Origin: Legionella hackeliae
Lineage (GTDB): Bacteria > Pseudomonadota > Gammaproteobacteria > Legionellales > Legionellaceae
Assembly (NCBI RefSeq): GCF_000953655.1
Contig: NZ_LN681225.1
Span: 2,073,001 to 2,137,000 of the forward strand
Direction of reading: 5' to 3'
DNA length: 64,000 nucleotides
The notes under the pieces are model-generated. The model saw only the letters and a program-made list of their open reading frames with translations. It was not told the DNA's origin and searched no databases. The position numbers were made by a program, and so were the translations under genes. The number at the start of each line of letters is the position of its first letter. Positions within the stretch are counted from its first letter, which is position 1. This document shows, piece by piece, positions 37,817 through 47,188 of the stretch.

Positions 37817-37862
37817 CCTCCTAAGGGGCAGGTCGGAGGTTCGAATCCTCTCCGGGACGCCA
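37817..37862 (+). repeat. Displaced 3' half of tRNA-Arg (right attachment site)
   Basis: 46 bases matching 21345-21390 with four differences. Two differences are compensatory in the T arm (GGAGG/CCTCT against GGCGG/CCGCC). Another turns the acceptor G-T pair into G-C when paired with the tRNA 5' half. No tRNA 5' half precedes it, so it is not a complete tRNA gene. Confidence 0.9.
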
Positions 37863-37915
37863 ATTAAATCAATCGGATAAAAGTTTTCAGAAGTTAAATT
37901 GAAAAATTAAGCAAG

Positions 37916-38008
37916 CGTAGCCTGGTTGACGCTCTGCGACAACCAGGTCTTCATTTGATTGGTGACTTATTGATATCCTCGGTTGCCCCTACGCGTCAAC
38001 CAGACTAC
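37916..38008. repeat. Inverted repeat after flgL
   Basis: The arms gtagcctggttgacgc (37918-37933) and gcgtcaaccagactac (37993-38008) match at 15 of 16 positions when paired. A nested hairpin CCTGGTTG/CAACCAGG lies within. It ends two bases before the flgL stop codon on the flagellar strand, so it may act as the operon's 3' stem-loop or be a dispersed repeat. Confidence 0.6.
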
Positions 38009-38010
38009 CT

Positions 38011-39246
38011 TTAGATATAATCAAATAGCGATAAACCCTGGATTTTTGCGAAGCTTTGTTGAGCTGCTTGTAGATACACTTGTTGGAGCTCGAGTTTTAC
38101 AGCGACTTCGGCAAGATTGATATCTTCCAGGGAGGATAGTGTTTCCTGGCTTGTTTGTAAGACATCACCATTGACTTGCTCTGCCACATCAAGCTGATTT
38201 AAACGCGCACCTACTTGAGCCTGAAAGGCCAACAGGTTATCAAGAGCGGAATCTAATTGATCCAGTAACTGGTGATTTTCTGTCTCGACTACTGCTTTAT
38301 CAGCTGCTGTTAAGAATGAACGATTTAAATTCACGACCATTCTGTCTACTGTTGAAAAAAGGGATTCATTTTGCGATGGTCGGATACTAAATGAATCGCC
38401 AACACCAGGTTGACCGGTCACTGTAACCTGAATGCCATTAAACGTTACTGCAGCACCTTCTTGATATAACGGAGCATCATCAGGAAGGCCTGTTGGCGGA
38501 ATAACCGGCCCACTATTCAAGCCACTCACCATAACCACTAGCTGGTTAGATGTATTTAAAACAAATTGCAGGGTGTAATCATCAGGAACATAGGCAGCAA
38601 TATCCACGACTGTGCCTGAATTAACAGCCCCACTCCCTGTATTCGGTGTTGCAGGTTGGCTTACAGTAAAATAACCATTGCCATTTGGGATTCGCATAAA
38701 TAAGTCAGAGCCATTATCATTAACAGCGACATTCAACCCACCACTAATTGATTGAAATCGTTGCGTTTCATCCCCATTGTAGACGAATTGACCACTTGCA
38801 TCTCGAGTGATTGCTTGTGTGGATGTTTTTGCACCACTAAATAGATAATAACCATTACTATCTTGAGTATTAGCCAGTCCCTGCAATTGTTCTAATAAAC
38901 TTTGTGCTTCCTCACTTAGCGCTTTACGATCGGCCTCTGAAAGCGATGTATTTCCAGCCTGTACTTGTATCTCGCGAACTCGTTGAAGTACATTGATAAC
39001 GTTGCTCATGGTACTTTCTTCATAACTTAGAGCACTTAGAGCAGCATCACGATTTTGCTGCAGGCGATCTGTGCTATTAATGCGTTGTTTCATCAAATCA
39101 ATTTTTGCAGCCGTAATAGGATCATCTGATGGAGATTGCAATTTCTTTTGTGATGACAATTGTTGTTGTAGTTTTAGAGTTTCAACTTGCTGAGCCAACA
39201 TGTTATTCAGGCCTCGCATATACACTTGATTCGTTGAAATACGCAT
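38011..39246 (-). CDS. flgL: Flagellar hook-filament junction protein FlgL
   Basis: The second hook-associated protein, joining hook and filament outside the cell. 411 residues. The N-terminus MRISTNQVYMRGLNNMLAQQ and the C-terminus (LEDINLAEVAVKLELQQVYLQAAQQS) are the conserved coiled-coil ends of the flagellin/FlgL family. The variable middle, including GDSFSIRPS-type sequence, is the exposed part. ATG 39246 follows AGGTGA and lies just after the flgK stop; a GTG at 39252 is less likely. It is the last gene of the flg run. Confidence 0.95.
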   Translation of the reverse strand: MRISTNQVYMRGLNNMLAQQVETLKLQQQLSSQKKLQSPSDDPITAAKIDLMKQRINSTDRLQQNRDAALSALSYEESTMSNVINVLQRVREIQVQAGNTSLSEADRKALSEEAQSLLEQLQGLANTQDSNGYYLFSGAKTSTQAITRDASGQFVYNGDETQRFQSISGGLNVAVNDNGSDLFMRIPNGNGYFTVSQPATPNTGSGAVNSGTVVDIAAYVPDDYTLQFVLNTSNQLVVMVSGLNSGPVIPPTGLPDDAPLYQEGAAVTFNGIQVTVTGQPGVGDSFSIRPSQNESLFSTVDRMVVNLNRSFLTAADKAVVETENHQLLDQLDSALDNLLAFQAQVGARLNQLDVAEQVNGDVLQTSQETLSSLEDINLAEVAVKLELQQVYLQAAQQSFAKIQGLSLFDYI

Positions 39247-39248
39247 AA

Positions 39249-41198
39249 TCACCTCATAGCGGCAAATAATATATCCATCATCTGACCAGAAACTGCCATT
39301 ACCTGACTTGCTGCTTGATAAGCCTGCTGAAAGCGTAATAAATTGGTAGCCTCTTCATCCAGGTTGACACCACTTTTACTTTCACGAAACTCGACAGCTT
39401 GTTGATGTAATATATCGGCAGCGTCGCTACGAAGTTTAGCTTGATAGGTTTTTCCACCCACTTGGGCGATTAAATTAGAATACCTATCGAATAAACTTTC
39501 CGTGCCACCTTCAAAGACTTTATTTCGTTGTAAGGCATTTAATTCCAAGCCATTGCGGTTATCCCCTATTCCCCCGCTATTATAAGACGAAGAAAAACTG
39601 TCTCCAGATTTTGGGATACCAGACAGAACAAGAGAATAAGACGGTGTCAATGCATCAGGAATGAGAACAGTATTGTCAGAATTGGGTGTAAATGCAAAGG
39701 GACCTGTCGTGATGCTGTCTGTCACATTGACTAAGTTGTATTGAGTATCTGAAATAAAATCAATGCGAAATTCTTTGTTAACGGTCGTGGTATTAAATAT
39801 GTCTCCTAAAGCAATCCGACCATTGCCTGTATTGGCTAATGAGGTTTGTGTACGTACAGGTGAAGCAAATGCAATTTCTCGTGCATCGGTAATGAGTAAC
39901 TTCAAATCCCTGGAAGCTCCACGAGTCGGAGTTAACGTAAATCGATCATCATTATTTAAATTACCAACATCATTAACAGTAATAGTCATTCCATCAACGA
40001 CAATTTGCCCTGCTGGTGGTGTTGGAGGCGTATCCGTCCAATTTAATGTTGTTGATTGACCGTCTGATTTGCGAATTAGTCTTATCTCATTAGTTCCTGT
40101 GTCAGTGACTATTAATTCATAATCACTTAGTTTGGTTTGAGCGATATCCGATATAGCAACAGATAGAACGGCAGTACCTGTGTTATTTGAAGAAGGTACG
40201 GAACGAGCTGCCTGCAAGGAGGCGTCATTAAAATCAGTAAAGAAATCTTTACCAATCTGGCTATTCATATCCATGCCTAAGCGGTGTTGTGCATTAAATC
40301 GTTGAGCAAGACCTATGGCCATTTGTCCTAATAACTGACTGGCATGACCAATAACATCTTCTTCAAAACTTAAAAATCCCCCTAACATCCCCGAATGCAA
40401 ATTCTGAGTAATTTCGGTTTGTCCGGCACCATTGTTAATCGTAATTTTTGTACCATACTGACCTGCAGTATTGGGTTGAATAGCTAGCTCGCGATATTCA
40501 GATCCCATAACCAACATATCACCGCTACCAATTGCTACACTAATACCCACATCTCCTTCATCAATCACAGTCACATCAACATATTGAGACAGCTCACGTA
40601 GTAATTCATCGCGTTTATCGAGTAATTCAGGTGCATTACGCATTCCACCTAGTTGTTGGTTGACTTCAGCAATACTTGCGGTGATTTGATTAATATGATT
40701 AACGGCTTCCTTGATTTGCATAGTATTGTTTTGCTGATATTCATCCAATTGATACTGCAAAGAATTAAATTGATCAACAAGTAGTTCGCTTTGCTTTATG
40801 GCTACTCCGCGGGAAGCAATACTATCAGGGGCTTCGTTTAATTGGGCTAAGGAATTAAAAAACTGCTGTAGACTCGCTGAAACACTGGTTCCCTCTTGGG
40901 ATAAAAGCTTGTCTATCTGGAGTGCCTGTTGATAAAAGGTATCATATTCTGTTTTAGTCGTTAGCGTTTCTCTCACCTGGCGAGTCGCAAATTGGTCTGT
41001 ATTGCGTTTAATGCCAGTAACTGTAACTCCGGTTCCAATAAAAGAACCTGCATAGCGGTGAGATGGTGTTGGGTTAAATTGAGCGGTTTGTCTTGAATAG
41101 CCTTGGGTATTCACATTCGCAATATTGTTCCCAACTACCTCAAGCGCACGTTGAAATGCATTAAGACTTGATGCCGCAATATTTAAAATGCCTGACAT
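39249..41198 (-). CDS. flgK: Flagellar hook-associated protein 1 FlgK
   Basis: 649 residues, exported through the flagellar pathway to the hook tip. N-terminal GILNIAASSLNAFQRALE and VGNNIANVNTQGYSRQTA are diagnostic, as is the C-terminal GVNLDEEATNLLRFQQAY-type motif. The length is a little above the E. coli protein, from an enlarged variable middle region. It is followed directly by flgL. Confidence 0.96.
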   Translation of the reverse strand: MSGILNIAASSLNAFQRALEVVGNNIANVNTQGYSRQTAQFNPTPSHRYAGSFIGTGVTVTGIKRNTDQFATRQVRETLTTKTEYDTFYQQALQIDKLLSQEGTSVSASLQQFFNSLAQLNEAPDSIASRGVAIKQSELLVDQFNSLQYQLDEYQQNNTMQIKEAVNHINQITASIAEVNQQLGGMRNAPELLDKRDELLRELSQYVDVTVIDEGDVGISVAIGSGDMLVMGSEYRELAIQPNTAGQYGTKITINNGAGQTEITQNLHSGMLGGFLSFEEDVIGHASQLLGQMAIGLAQRFNAQHRLGMDMNSQIGKDFFTDFNDASLQAARSVPSSNNTGTAVLSVAISDIAQTKLSDYELIVTDTGTNEIRLIRKSDGQSTTLNWTDTPPTPPAGQIVVDGMTITVNDVGNLNNDDRFTLTPTRGASRDLKLLITDAREIAFASPVRTQTSLANTGNGRIALGDIFNTTTVNKEFRIDFISDTQYNLVNVTDSITTGPFAFTPNSDNTVLIPDALTPSYSLVLSGIPKSGDSFSSSYNSGGIGDNRNGLELNALQRNKVFEGGTESLFDRYSNLIAQVGGKTYQAKLRSDAADILHQQAVEFRESKSGVNLDEEATNLLRFQQAYQAASQVMAVSGQMMDILFAAMR

Positions 41199-41250
41199 AT
41201 GTTGACTCCTTGCCCAATATTCCTTTTAAATTGCAAATAATTATTATCCA

Positions 41251-42162
41251 TTACTCCATTGAAAAACCATTTCGCGCTAATGCCTGCTGCAATTCATCAC
41301 CATGATAAATTGACATTATCTTAGACGCGTAATCAGGATCAGTCGCATAACCGGCTCGATGCAACTCCCCTACATAACGTTCAGGATCATTCGCATTCGC
41401 TAAAGCAGCCTCATAACGACCACTTCCCTGAATTAATGCGACATAATCATTAAAGCTATGCTCTATTGAAGGATATCTCCTAAAAGATGCATTCACCTTA
41501 ATAGGTGTATCGGCAATATATTCAGTTGTTTTAATTTTAACCGAATCTTCGGCACGAGAAGTTGCTTTAATATTAAACAAATTATTGCTAGTGCTGCCAT
41601 CGGCTCCTTTGGTTACATATTGTCCCCAACCCGTTTCAAGCGCCGCTTGTGCCATTAATAGTTTTGGATCAAGTCCTAATAAATTCGCTGCCTGACGAGC
41701 ATAAGGCCAAATGGATTTTACAAATTCATCGATAGTTGCTGCTGTCTTAGGGTTAGTTTCTCGAGCAGAATGCATTTCTTGTGAGGGAATACGCGCTGAC
41801 AATCGTGATTGATCCATAGGCTTTACAGGATGGGTATTATCAACAGGATTAAGGTGCGCTGTTTGTGCGAGTTGCTTGGCTAAAACTGACGCTAAACCTA
41901 CGCCCTTACCTTGAGAAATATTAGTGGCATATTGTCCATCGAGCATATCCTGAAATGTAGAAGCCGTATTACTTTTAAAAGGACTTGAGTCATCAAGAAA
42001 ATATTGTCCACCCATGCGCATACTTTTAAGCATGGATTGTAAAAAAATGGCCTCAAACTGCTTGGAAACCTCAGGCAAAGCCTTTTGTCCATCTTTCTGG
42101 GCTTGCAGTTTTAAATTGTGCAAATTTTTAAAATCACCTACAGCAATTCCATCCGTTGCCAT
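41251..42162 (-). CDS. flgJ: Flagellar rod assembly protein / peptidoglycan hydrolase FlgJ
   Basis: 303 residues with both FlgJ domains. The N-terminal rod-capping domain has VSKQFEAIFLQSMLKSMR. The C-terminal glucosaminidase domain has LLMAQAALETGWGQYV (catalytic Glu in ALETGWG) and NNLFNIKA. It opens the cell wall so the rod can pass. ATG 42162 is favoured over the TTG at 42168. Confidence 0.95.
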   Translation of the reverse strand: MATDGIAVGDFKNLHNLKLQAQKDGQKALPEVSKQFEAIFLQSMLKSMRMGGQYFLDDSSPFKSNTASTFQDMLDGQYATNISQGKGVGLASVLAKQLAQTAHLNPVDNTHPVKPMDQSRLSARIPSQEMHSARETNPKTAATIDEFVKSIWPYARQAANLLGLDPKLLMAQAALETGWGQYVTKGADGSTSNNLFNIKATSRAEDSVKIKTTEYIADTPIKVNASFRRYPSIEHSFNDYVALIQGSGRYEAALANANDPERYVGELHRAGYATDPDYASKIMSIYHGDELQQALARNGFSME

Positions 42163-42177
42163 AATCAACCATCCCGG

Positions 42178-43284
42178 TTAAATAATGATTATCGTTGCAT
42201 TTAGTGCGCCAACCTGCTTTAAAGCTTCAAGAATCGCAACCAAATCTCCTGGCGTAGCACCAACAGCATTAATTGCTCTCACAATATCTTTCAATGAAGC
42301 TCCTGGAGCAAACAGGAAAGTACGATTATTTTTTTCGCTCACATTGATCTGTGAGTCAGGTACTACAACTGTTCTGCCTCCAGCAAAAGGATTGGGCTGA
42401 CTTACAATAGGATTCTCACTAATTGTCACGACCAAATTACCATGTGATACTGCAGCTGGTTTTACTAATACTTGTTGACCAATAACTACAGTACCTGTTC
42501 GCGGATTAATAATAATTCTTGCTTCAGCTTCACCTGGAGTGAATTCAATATTTTCCAGTACTGACACATATTCCACTCGATGGGCAGCGGTTTTTGGAGC
42601 AGTTACCTCTACCGAAGCAGCATCGATAGGATGTGCGGTACCTGGTCCCATCAGCTGATTAATCGCATCACTCATGCGCTTTGCAGTAGTAAAATCAGGA
42701 AAATGTAGATTGTAAGTTAACGTTTTTGAAAAATAGAAGGGATTAGGTATATCAACTTCAACTGTAGCCCCATTAGCAATTCGTCCACCACTAGGAACGT
42801 TGACCGTCACGCTTGAACCATCTTCCCCACTGACTGCTAAAGCAACAACGGTAATATTACCTTGAGCCATTGCATAAACGCGACCATCCGCTCCTTTAAG
42901 GGGGGTCATTAATAATGTACCGCCTCGCAGACTCTTAGAATCTCCGATTGATGATACATTCACATCCAGAGTTTGCCCTTTTTTCATAAAGGTGCTTAGA
43001 TTAGCAGTCACCATTACAGCAGCGATGTTTTTTGAGTTCAATTTCATTCCGGGAGGAATATTAATTCCTAACTGAATGAGCATATTACCAAAACTTTGTT
43101 CAGTAAATCGTGTGCCTGTACGATCCCCTGTTCCATCCAACCCCACAACCAAACCATAGCCAATAAGCTGGTTGATTCGCACTCCAGCCAAGGTTGCAAT
43201 GTCTTTAATACGTTCAGCATAGACAACAGTCCCCACAATATAAGGAATAAAAACTACCAGAAAAGCGATAATAGCTTTACGCAT
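42178..43284 (-). CDS. flgI: Flagellar P-ring protein FlgI
   Basis: 368 residues with a signal peptide (ending [17 protein letters not shown]). Conserved blocks are [26 protein letters not shown] and SQINVSEKN. It forms the P ring in the peptidoglycan around the rod. It lies between flgH and flgJ as usual, with a 120-base gap to flgH. Confidence 0.96.
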   Translation of the reverse strand: MRKAIIAFLVVFIPYIVGTVVYAERIKDIATLAGVRINQLIGYGLVVGLDGTGDRTGTRFTEQSFGNMLIQLGINIPPGMKLNSKNIAAVMVTANLSTFMKKGQTLDVNVSSIGDSKSLRGGTLLMTPLKGADGRVYAMAQGNITVVALAVSGEDGSSVTVNVPSGGRIANGATVEVDIPNPFYFSKTLTYNLHFPDFTTAKRMSDAINQLMGPGTAHPIDAASVEVTAPKTAAHRVEYVSVLENIEFTPGEAEARIIINPRTGTVVIGQQVLVKPAAVSHGNLVVTISENPIVSQPNPFAGGRTVVVPDSQINVSEKNNRTFLFAPGASLKDIVRAINAVGATPGDLVAILEALKQVGALNATIIII

Positions 43285-43316
43285 TGATTCGTCCTGTTGT
43301 CTTAATATGCAGTCTC

Positions 43317-43360
43317 GCAGTTTACAAGAGGTTCATGTCGTAAACTCTCTAGCAAACTGC
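43317..43360 (-). other. Stem-loop in the flgH-flgI gap
   Basis: GCAGTTTGCTAGAG and CTCTTGTAAACTGC form an imperfect 14-base stem (12 of 14 matched) around a 16-base loop, on the coding (minus) strand. No T-run follows. It is more likely an mRNA stability or processing structure than a terminator. Confidence 0.45.
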
Positions 43361-43404
43361 AAGTCATTAATTTGCTCTTAAATTCAAACCACCCTCTTAT
43401 AACA

Positions 43405-44097
43405 TCAGACGGGGAAGAGCGGTCCCCAAATAAATCGTGCAAACCAACCTTGAGCATTGGTGTTATTAATCTGACCCGTACCACCATAAGCAATTCTTGC
43501 ATTGGCAATTTTTTCAGAAGTAATTGAATTATCAGGTCGAATATCTTGTGGTCTAATAATTCCTGATAATCTTACAAACTCACTGCCTTGATTAATATGA
43601 ATCCATTTTTCACCCTGTACTACCATGTTCCCATTCGCAAGAACTTTCGCGACTGTCACAGAAATACTTCCCGCTAATTTATTGTTTTGTACAGATTGAC
43701 CTTCACCCTCAAATTTACGTTTTGCATCCAAATCAAAATCCATGCTATAACCACTACCAAAATCGATGGGTCGTCCCAGGAAGGTAGCGTTAAATACTTG
43801 AGTTTTATCATTTTTACGTTGACGTGTAATAGCACGTTTTTGCGCATCTGTTTTTTCGATTAACAGTACCGTCACTATGTCACCAGGATGCCTTGCTCTA
43901 GGAGTTTCAAACAGTGGTAGAGCGGTTTCCGCATTATAAATTGCACCATTAACATGCCGTGTTTGGGTTGGATCCGGTCCTGTTGGGTAAGTTGGAGCAT
44001 AGTCAGGCTGGGTGCCTGGATATGGAGGAAATAACGCTTCGCATCCTGCCAATTGGCAAACAATTCCCAACCCTAACAAAAATCGTCTAATAGTCAT
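43405..44097 (-). CDS. flgH: Flagellar L-ring lipoprotein FlgH
   Basis: 230 residues from ATG 44097 (GTG 44100 is adjacent). Signal peptide with lipobox QLAGC. Conserved blocks are ARHPGDIVTVLLIEKTDA, SVTVAKVLANGNMVVQGEKWI and LSGIIRPQDI. It forms the outer-membrane L ring of the flagellar motor. It is placed 11 bases after flgG. Confidence 0.96.
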   Translation of the reverse strand: MTIRRFLLGLGIVCQLAGCEALFPPYPGTQPDYAPTYPTGPDPTQTRHVNGAIYNAETALPLFETPRARHPGDIVTVLLIEKTDAQKRAITRQRKNDKTQVFNATFLGRPIDFGSGYSMDFDLDAKRKFEGEGQSVQNNKLAGSISVTVAKVLANGNMVVQGEKWIHINQGSEFVRLSGIIRPQDIRPDNSITSEKIANARIAYGGTGQINNTNAQGWFARFIWGPLFPV

Positions 44098-44111
44098 CAC
44101 CCAATCCCTAA

Positions 44112-44897
44112 TTACACAGTTTGCGTCAAGTATTGCAGCATATTATCTACTGTCTGAATTCCTTTCGCTGTAATTTCATAACTGCGTTGGGCTTGAATCA
44201 TATTGACTAATTCTTCAACTACGTTAACGTTTGAGGCTTCAAGCGAGCCTTGCAATAAAGTACCTAATCCTGAGTTTCCAGGAATATCAGTTTGCGCAGG
44301 ACCACTTGCTACAGTTTCTAAAAAGAGATTTTGACCAATGGGTTGCAATCCCGTAGGGTTAATGAAATCGGTTAACTCCAATGTACCAATCTGTGTAGGA
44401 ACATTATTACCTGCCACCAAAGCAGTGACTGTACCATCAGTACCAATAGTGATACTGAGTGTTTGCTCAGGAACAGTAATAGGCGGTTGTAATACGTAAC
44501 CATTGGCGGTAACAATTTGTCCTTGTGAGTCACTTTGGAAAGTACCATCTCGAGTATAAGCTTCAGTGCCATCCGGCAATAGAACTCTGAAAAATCCCCT
44601 GCCCTGAATAGCCACATCCAACGTGTTTTGAGTATTTTGGATACTTCCCTGATTAAAAATCTTCTGAGTAGCCACCATATGGACACCAGTACCCATATTA
44701 ATCCCGGTGGGTATTTCTGTACTTTGGGTGGATTGAGCGCCAGCTTGACGTAAATTTTGATAAATTAAATCTTCGAATACCGCCCTTCCCTTTTTAAAAC
44801 CAGTCGTGTTGACGTTAGCCAAGTTGTTGGCAATGTTTGCAATGTTCTTATCTTGTGCATCAAGACCGGTTTTACTAACCCATAATGCTGGTTCCAT
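44112..44897 (-). CDS. flgG: Flagellar distal rod protein FlgG
   Basis: 261 residues, the standard FlgG length. N-terminal WVSKTGLDAQDKNIANIANN and LANVNTTGFKK, and C-terminal LEASNVNVVEELVNMIQAQR with QTVDNMLQYLTQ, are family hallmarks. It makes the distal part of the rod. Confidence 0.97.
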   Translation of the reverse strand: MEPALWVSKTGLDAQDKNIANIANNLANVNTTGFKKGRAVFEDLIYQNLRQAGAQSTQSTEIPTGINMGTGVHMVATQKIFNQGSIQNTQNTLDVAIQGRGFFRVLLPDGTEAYTRDGTFQSDSQGQIVTANGYVLQPPITVPEQTLSITIGTDGTVTALVAGNNVPTQIGTLELTDFINPTGLQPIGQNLFLETVASGPAQTDIPGNSGLGTLLQGSLEASNVNVVEELVNMIQAQRSYEITAKGIQTVDNMLQYLTQTV

Positions 44898-44936
44898 AGC
44901 CGTTCCTTGTTATTATTTTTATTAGGCTTTTCAAAA

Positions 44937-45674
44937 TCATATCTGCAATAGTCGTGCCAATTTTTCTGAATCTTCGTCAGCAATTTTCATAATTTTCATT
45001 TGGGCATCAAATTCCCTGCCTGTTGAAATTAAGTCGACCATTTCCTCCACAGCATTGACGTTACTGCCCTCTAATGCTCCCTTAACTACCCTAACGGAAG
45101 CATCAGAAGGAGCAACTCCACCTTGCTTGGATTTCATTAACCCATCAGGACCTTTAACCAGATTTTTAGGATCCAGTTTGACCAGTTTTAATCGCTCAAT
45201 CACGGCTAATGCGTCTGGATCACCGTCTAAAGGAACAATTGAAATGGTACCATCAGTCCCTATTTCAATACGCTGAGCCGGAGGTATAGAGATGGGACCT
45301 CCATCGCCTAAAACAGGCAGATTTGAGGCCGTTACGAGCATCCCGTTTTCCGTGATGCGAAAATCCCCAGCTCGTGTGTAAGCCTCTTTTCCATTGGCGT
45401 CCTGAATAGCAAACCACCCATCGCCTTGGACCGCAACATCTAAATCTCTTCCGGTAGTAATCAATTCGCCATCAGTAAACACCGTAGCATTTTCACCTTC
45501 CACTACAAAAGCCTCTGATGATTGAACAGAACCTGTGACATACATGGATTCAAACTGAGCAATATCGGCTTTAAATCCTGGGGTATTAATATTTGCTAAA
45601 TTGTTTGCACTAACAGCCTGTTTTTTAAAATCAGTCTGGGAGCCATGCATTGCATTGTAGAGTACAGGTTCCAT
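44937..45674 (-). CDS. flgF: Flagellar proximal rod protein FlgF
   Basis: 245 residues with MEPVLYNAMHGSQTDFKKQA, SANNLANINTPGFKAD and C-terminal EGSNVNAVEEMVDLISTGR of FlgF. It sits between flgE and flgG as expected for the proximal rod. The 39 bases before flgG hold an AAGGAACGG-like ribosome-binding site for flgG. Confidence 0.95.
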   Translation of the reverse strand: MEPVLYNAMHGSQTDFKKQAVSANNLANINTPGFKADIAQFESMYVTGSVQSSEAFVVEGENATVFTDGELITTGRDLDVAVQGDGWFAIQDANGKEAYTRAGDFRITENGMLVTASNLPVLGDGGPISIPPAQRIEIGTDGTISIVPLDGDPDALAVIERLKLVKLDPKNLVKGPDGLMKSKQGGVAPSDASVRVVKGALEGSNVNAVEEMVDLISTGREFDAQMKIMKIADEDSEKLARLLQI

Positions 45675-45763
45675 TGCTTACCTCTCCATTTGCCCTAATT
45701 CCTATTATTAATAACACAAGAATGAATGTGTCATCCACCATTTATGTGGATGACCTATTCTTG

Positions 45764-47077
45764 CTAGCGAATATTAATAATTGTTTGGGTTACAGCATCT
45801 GCTGTTCGAATAGTTTGAGCATTTGCCTGGAAGTCTCGTTGCGCTCCAATTAGGTTGACGAGCTCGCCCGTTAAGTCAACGTTAGACTCTTCCAAAGCGC
45901 CAGATTGGATTAAACCGAGACTTGCCGTACCTGGGTTACTAACCAATGCCTGACCCGAAGCAGAGGTCTCTGCCCAATTGGTATTACCCATGGATTGTAA
46001 TCCATCGGGGTTAGCGAAATTGGCTAATTGTATTTGGCCCATAACTCTTGACTGACCGTTGGTATAACGGCCAAATAAAATACCCTCTTCATCAATATCT
46101 AAACCGTCCAAACGACCTGTGGTATAACCATTTTGTACGTTAGACTGTACAGCAAAAGGACTCCCAAATTGGGTGCTGTTTGAAAAATCAACATTAAAAT
46201 TCAATGGATCCGCACCATTAGCCAGTGTCATCGATAACGGAATCAAATTATTCGCTAAGGGGTTATTGGCGGTATCCAGAGCAGTATTAAACGAACCATC
46301 ACTATTAAAATTCACGCGAAATAAATTATCGGTATTGTGTGGACCTCCGTTTGCAGGAAGATTCTGATTGTCAAGCTGAAACGCAATGTACCATTGATTC
46401 TGAGTGCCAGGAGGGGTTGACGCGTTAGGGTCACCTAACACTGCCGTAGAATCTGCATGAATAAAATACATCGACAGAACATGGGAATTACCCAAACTAT
46501 CGTAAATGGTGGTTGATGTAGCATTATTGTAAGTATCTTGAGCAGGTGTAGCTCCCCCAGTCCAATCAACTGTGGGCGCAGTAGCGTTGGCATACAAATT
46601 CACTCCACTTGTAACAGTGCTAGTAGCATTAGGACTAATATTAGCCGTGTTAACTTGTAGATTGCCAGAAACACTGGTGATATTTCCACTGGCATCCGCA
46701 AGCAATCCTGTTAAATTTTGATTGAAACTATTAACAATGAAGCCTTCATTGTCTAATCCAAAAGAACCTGCTCTGGTGTAAAGCCTTGAGCCTTGATCAT
46801 TTAAAACAAAAAATCCGGACCCACTTACAGCGAGATCGAGACTATTATTAGTAAACGTGAAATTACCTTGGCCAAAATTTTGCTGTACTCGCGCTAAACG
46901 GACGCCACTTCCCACGGCATTGCCACCACCACCATAGGTACCCGTAGCGTAAACGTCTGCGAACTCTGCACGTGAGCTCTTGAATCCGATAGTAGGGGCG
47001 TTAGCGATATTATTGCCAATGACATCCAAATCTTTACTGGCTGCTTGAATTCCACTAAGTGCTGTTCCAAATACCAT
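45764..47077 (-). CDS. flgE: Flagellar hook protein FlgE
   Basis: 437 residues from ATG 47077, which is preceded by AGGAGG; the upstream TTG at 47092 overlaps that site. N-terminal MVFGTALSGIQAASKDLDVI, GNNIANAPTIGFKSSRAEFA and C-terminal ESNVDLTGELVNLIGAQRDF are conserved. The central region carries the FlgE D2 domain (ATSTTIYDSLGNSHVLSMYF). It polymerises into the hook. Confidence 0.96.
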   Translation of the reverse strand: MVFGTALSGIQAASKDLDVIGNNIANAPTIGFKSSRAEFADVYATGTYGGGGNAVGSGVRLARVQQNFGQGNFTFTNNSLDLAVSGSGFFVLNDQGSRLYTRAGSFGLDNEGFIVNSFNQNLTGLLADASGNITSVSGNLQVNTANISPNATSTVTSGVNLYANATAPTVDWTGGATPAQDTYNNATSTTIYDSLGNSHVLSMYFIHADSTAVLGDPNASTPPGTQNQWYIAFQLDNQNLPANGGPHNTDNLFRVNFNSDGSFNTALDTANNPLANNLIPLSMTLANGADPLNFNVDFSNSTQFGSPFAVQSNVQNGYTTGRLDGLDIDEEGILFGRYTNGQSRVMGQIQLANFANPDGLQSMGNTNWAETSASGQALVSNPGTASLGLIQSGALEESNVDLTGELVNLIGAQRDFQANAQTIRTADAVTQTIINIR

Positions 47078-47188
47078 GATTGCCTCCTGCAATAATTTTT
47101 TCAGGCTTTGAAAGGCTTGCCTGAGTTAATGGCAGAGTTGAATTCTGACATTATTCTAATTCTAAGAAATTTTTTAACCTTTTGAGAA

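Larger units (their letters stand above)
21345..37862. mobile_element. Integrated genomic island at tRNA-Arg with a type I R-M/reverse transcriptase defence operon
   Basis: About 16.5 kb bounded by 46-base direct repeats of the tRNA-Arg 3' half (21345-21390 and 37817-37862; 42 of 46 bases identical). The tyrosine integrase at 36324-37658 lies beside the right repeat. Also present are an AlpA regulator, a RepA-like ATPase and twin 10-base integrase-type repeats near each end. The remaining ~13 kb is a minus-strand defence operon. No conjugation or phage structural genes are visible, so it resembles a P4-like or integrative mobilisable island that depends on a helper or is stationary. Confidence 0.9.

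Noticed and set aside
37817-37862. A second complete tRNA-Arg gene
   Set aside because: Only the 3' half is present; there is no D arm or 5' acceptor strand upstream.
43302-43508. Small minus-strand frame at the 3' end of flgH
   Set aside because: Overlaps flgH in another frame; the gap there is better explained by a hairpin.
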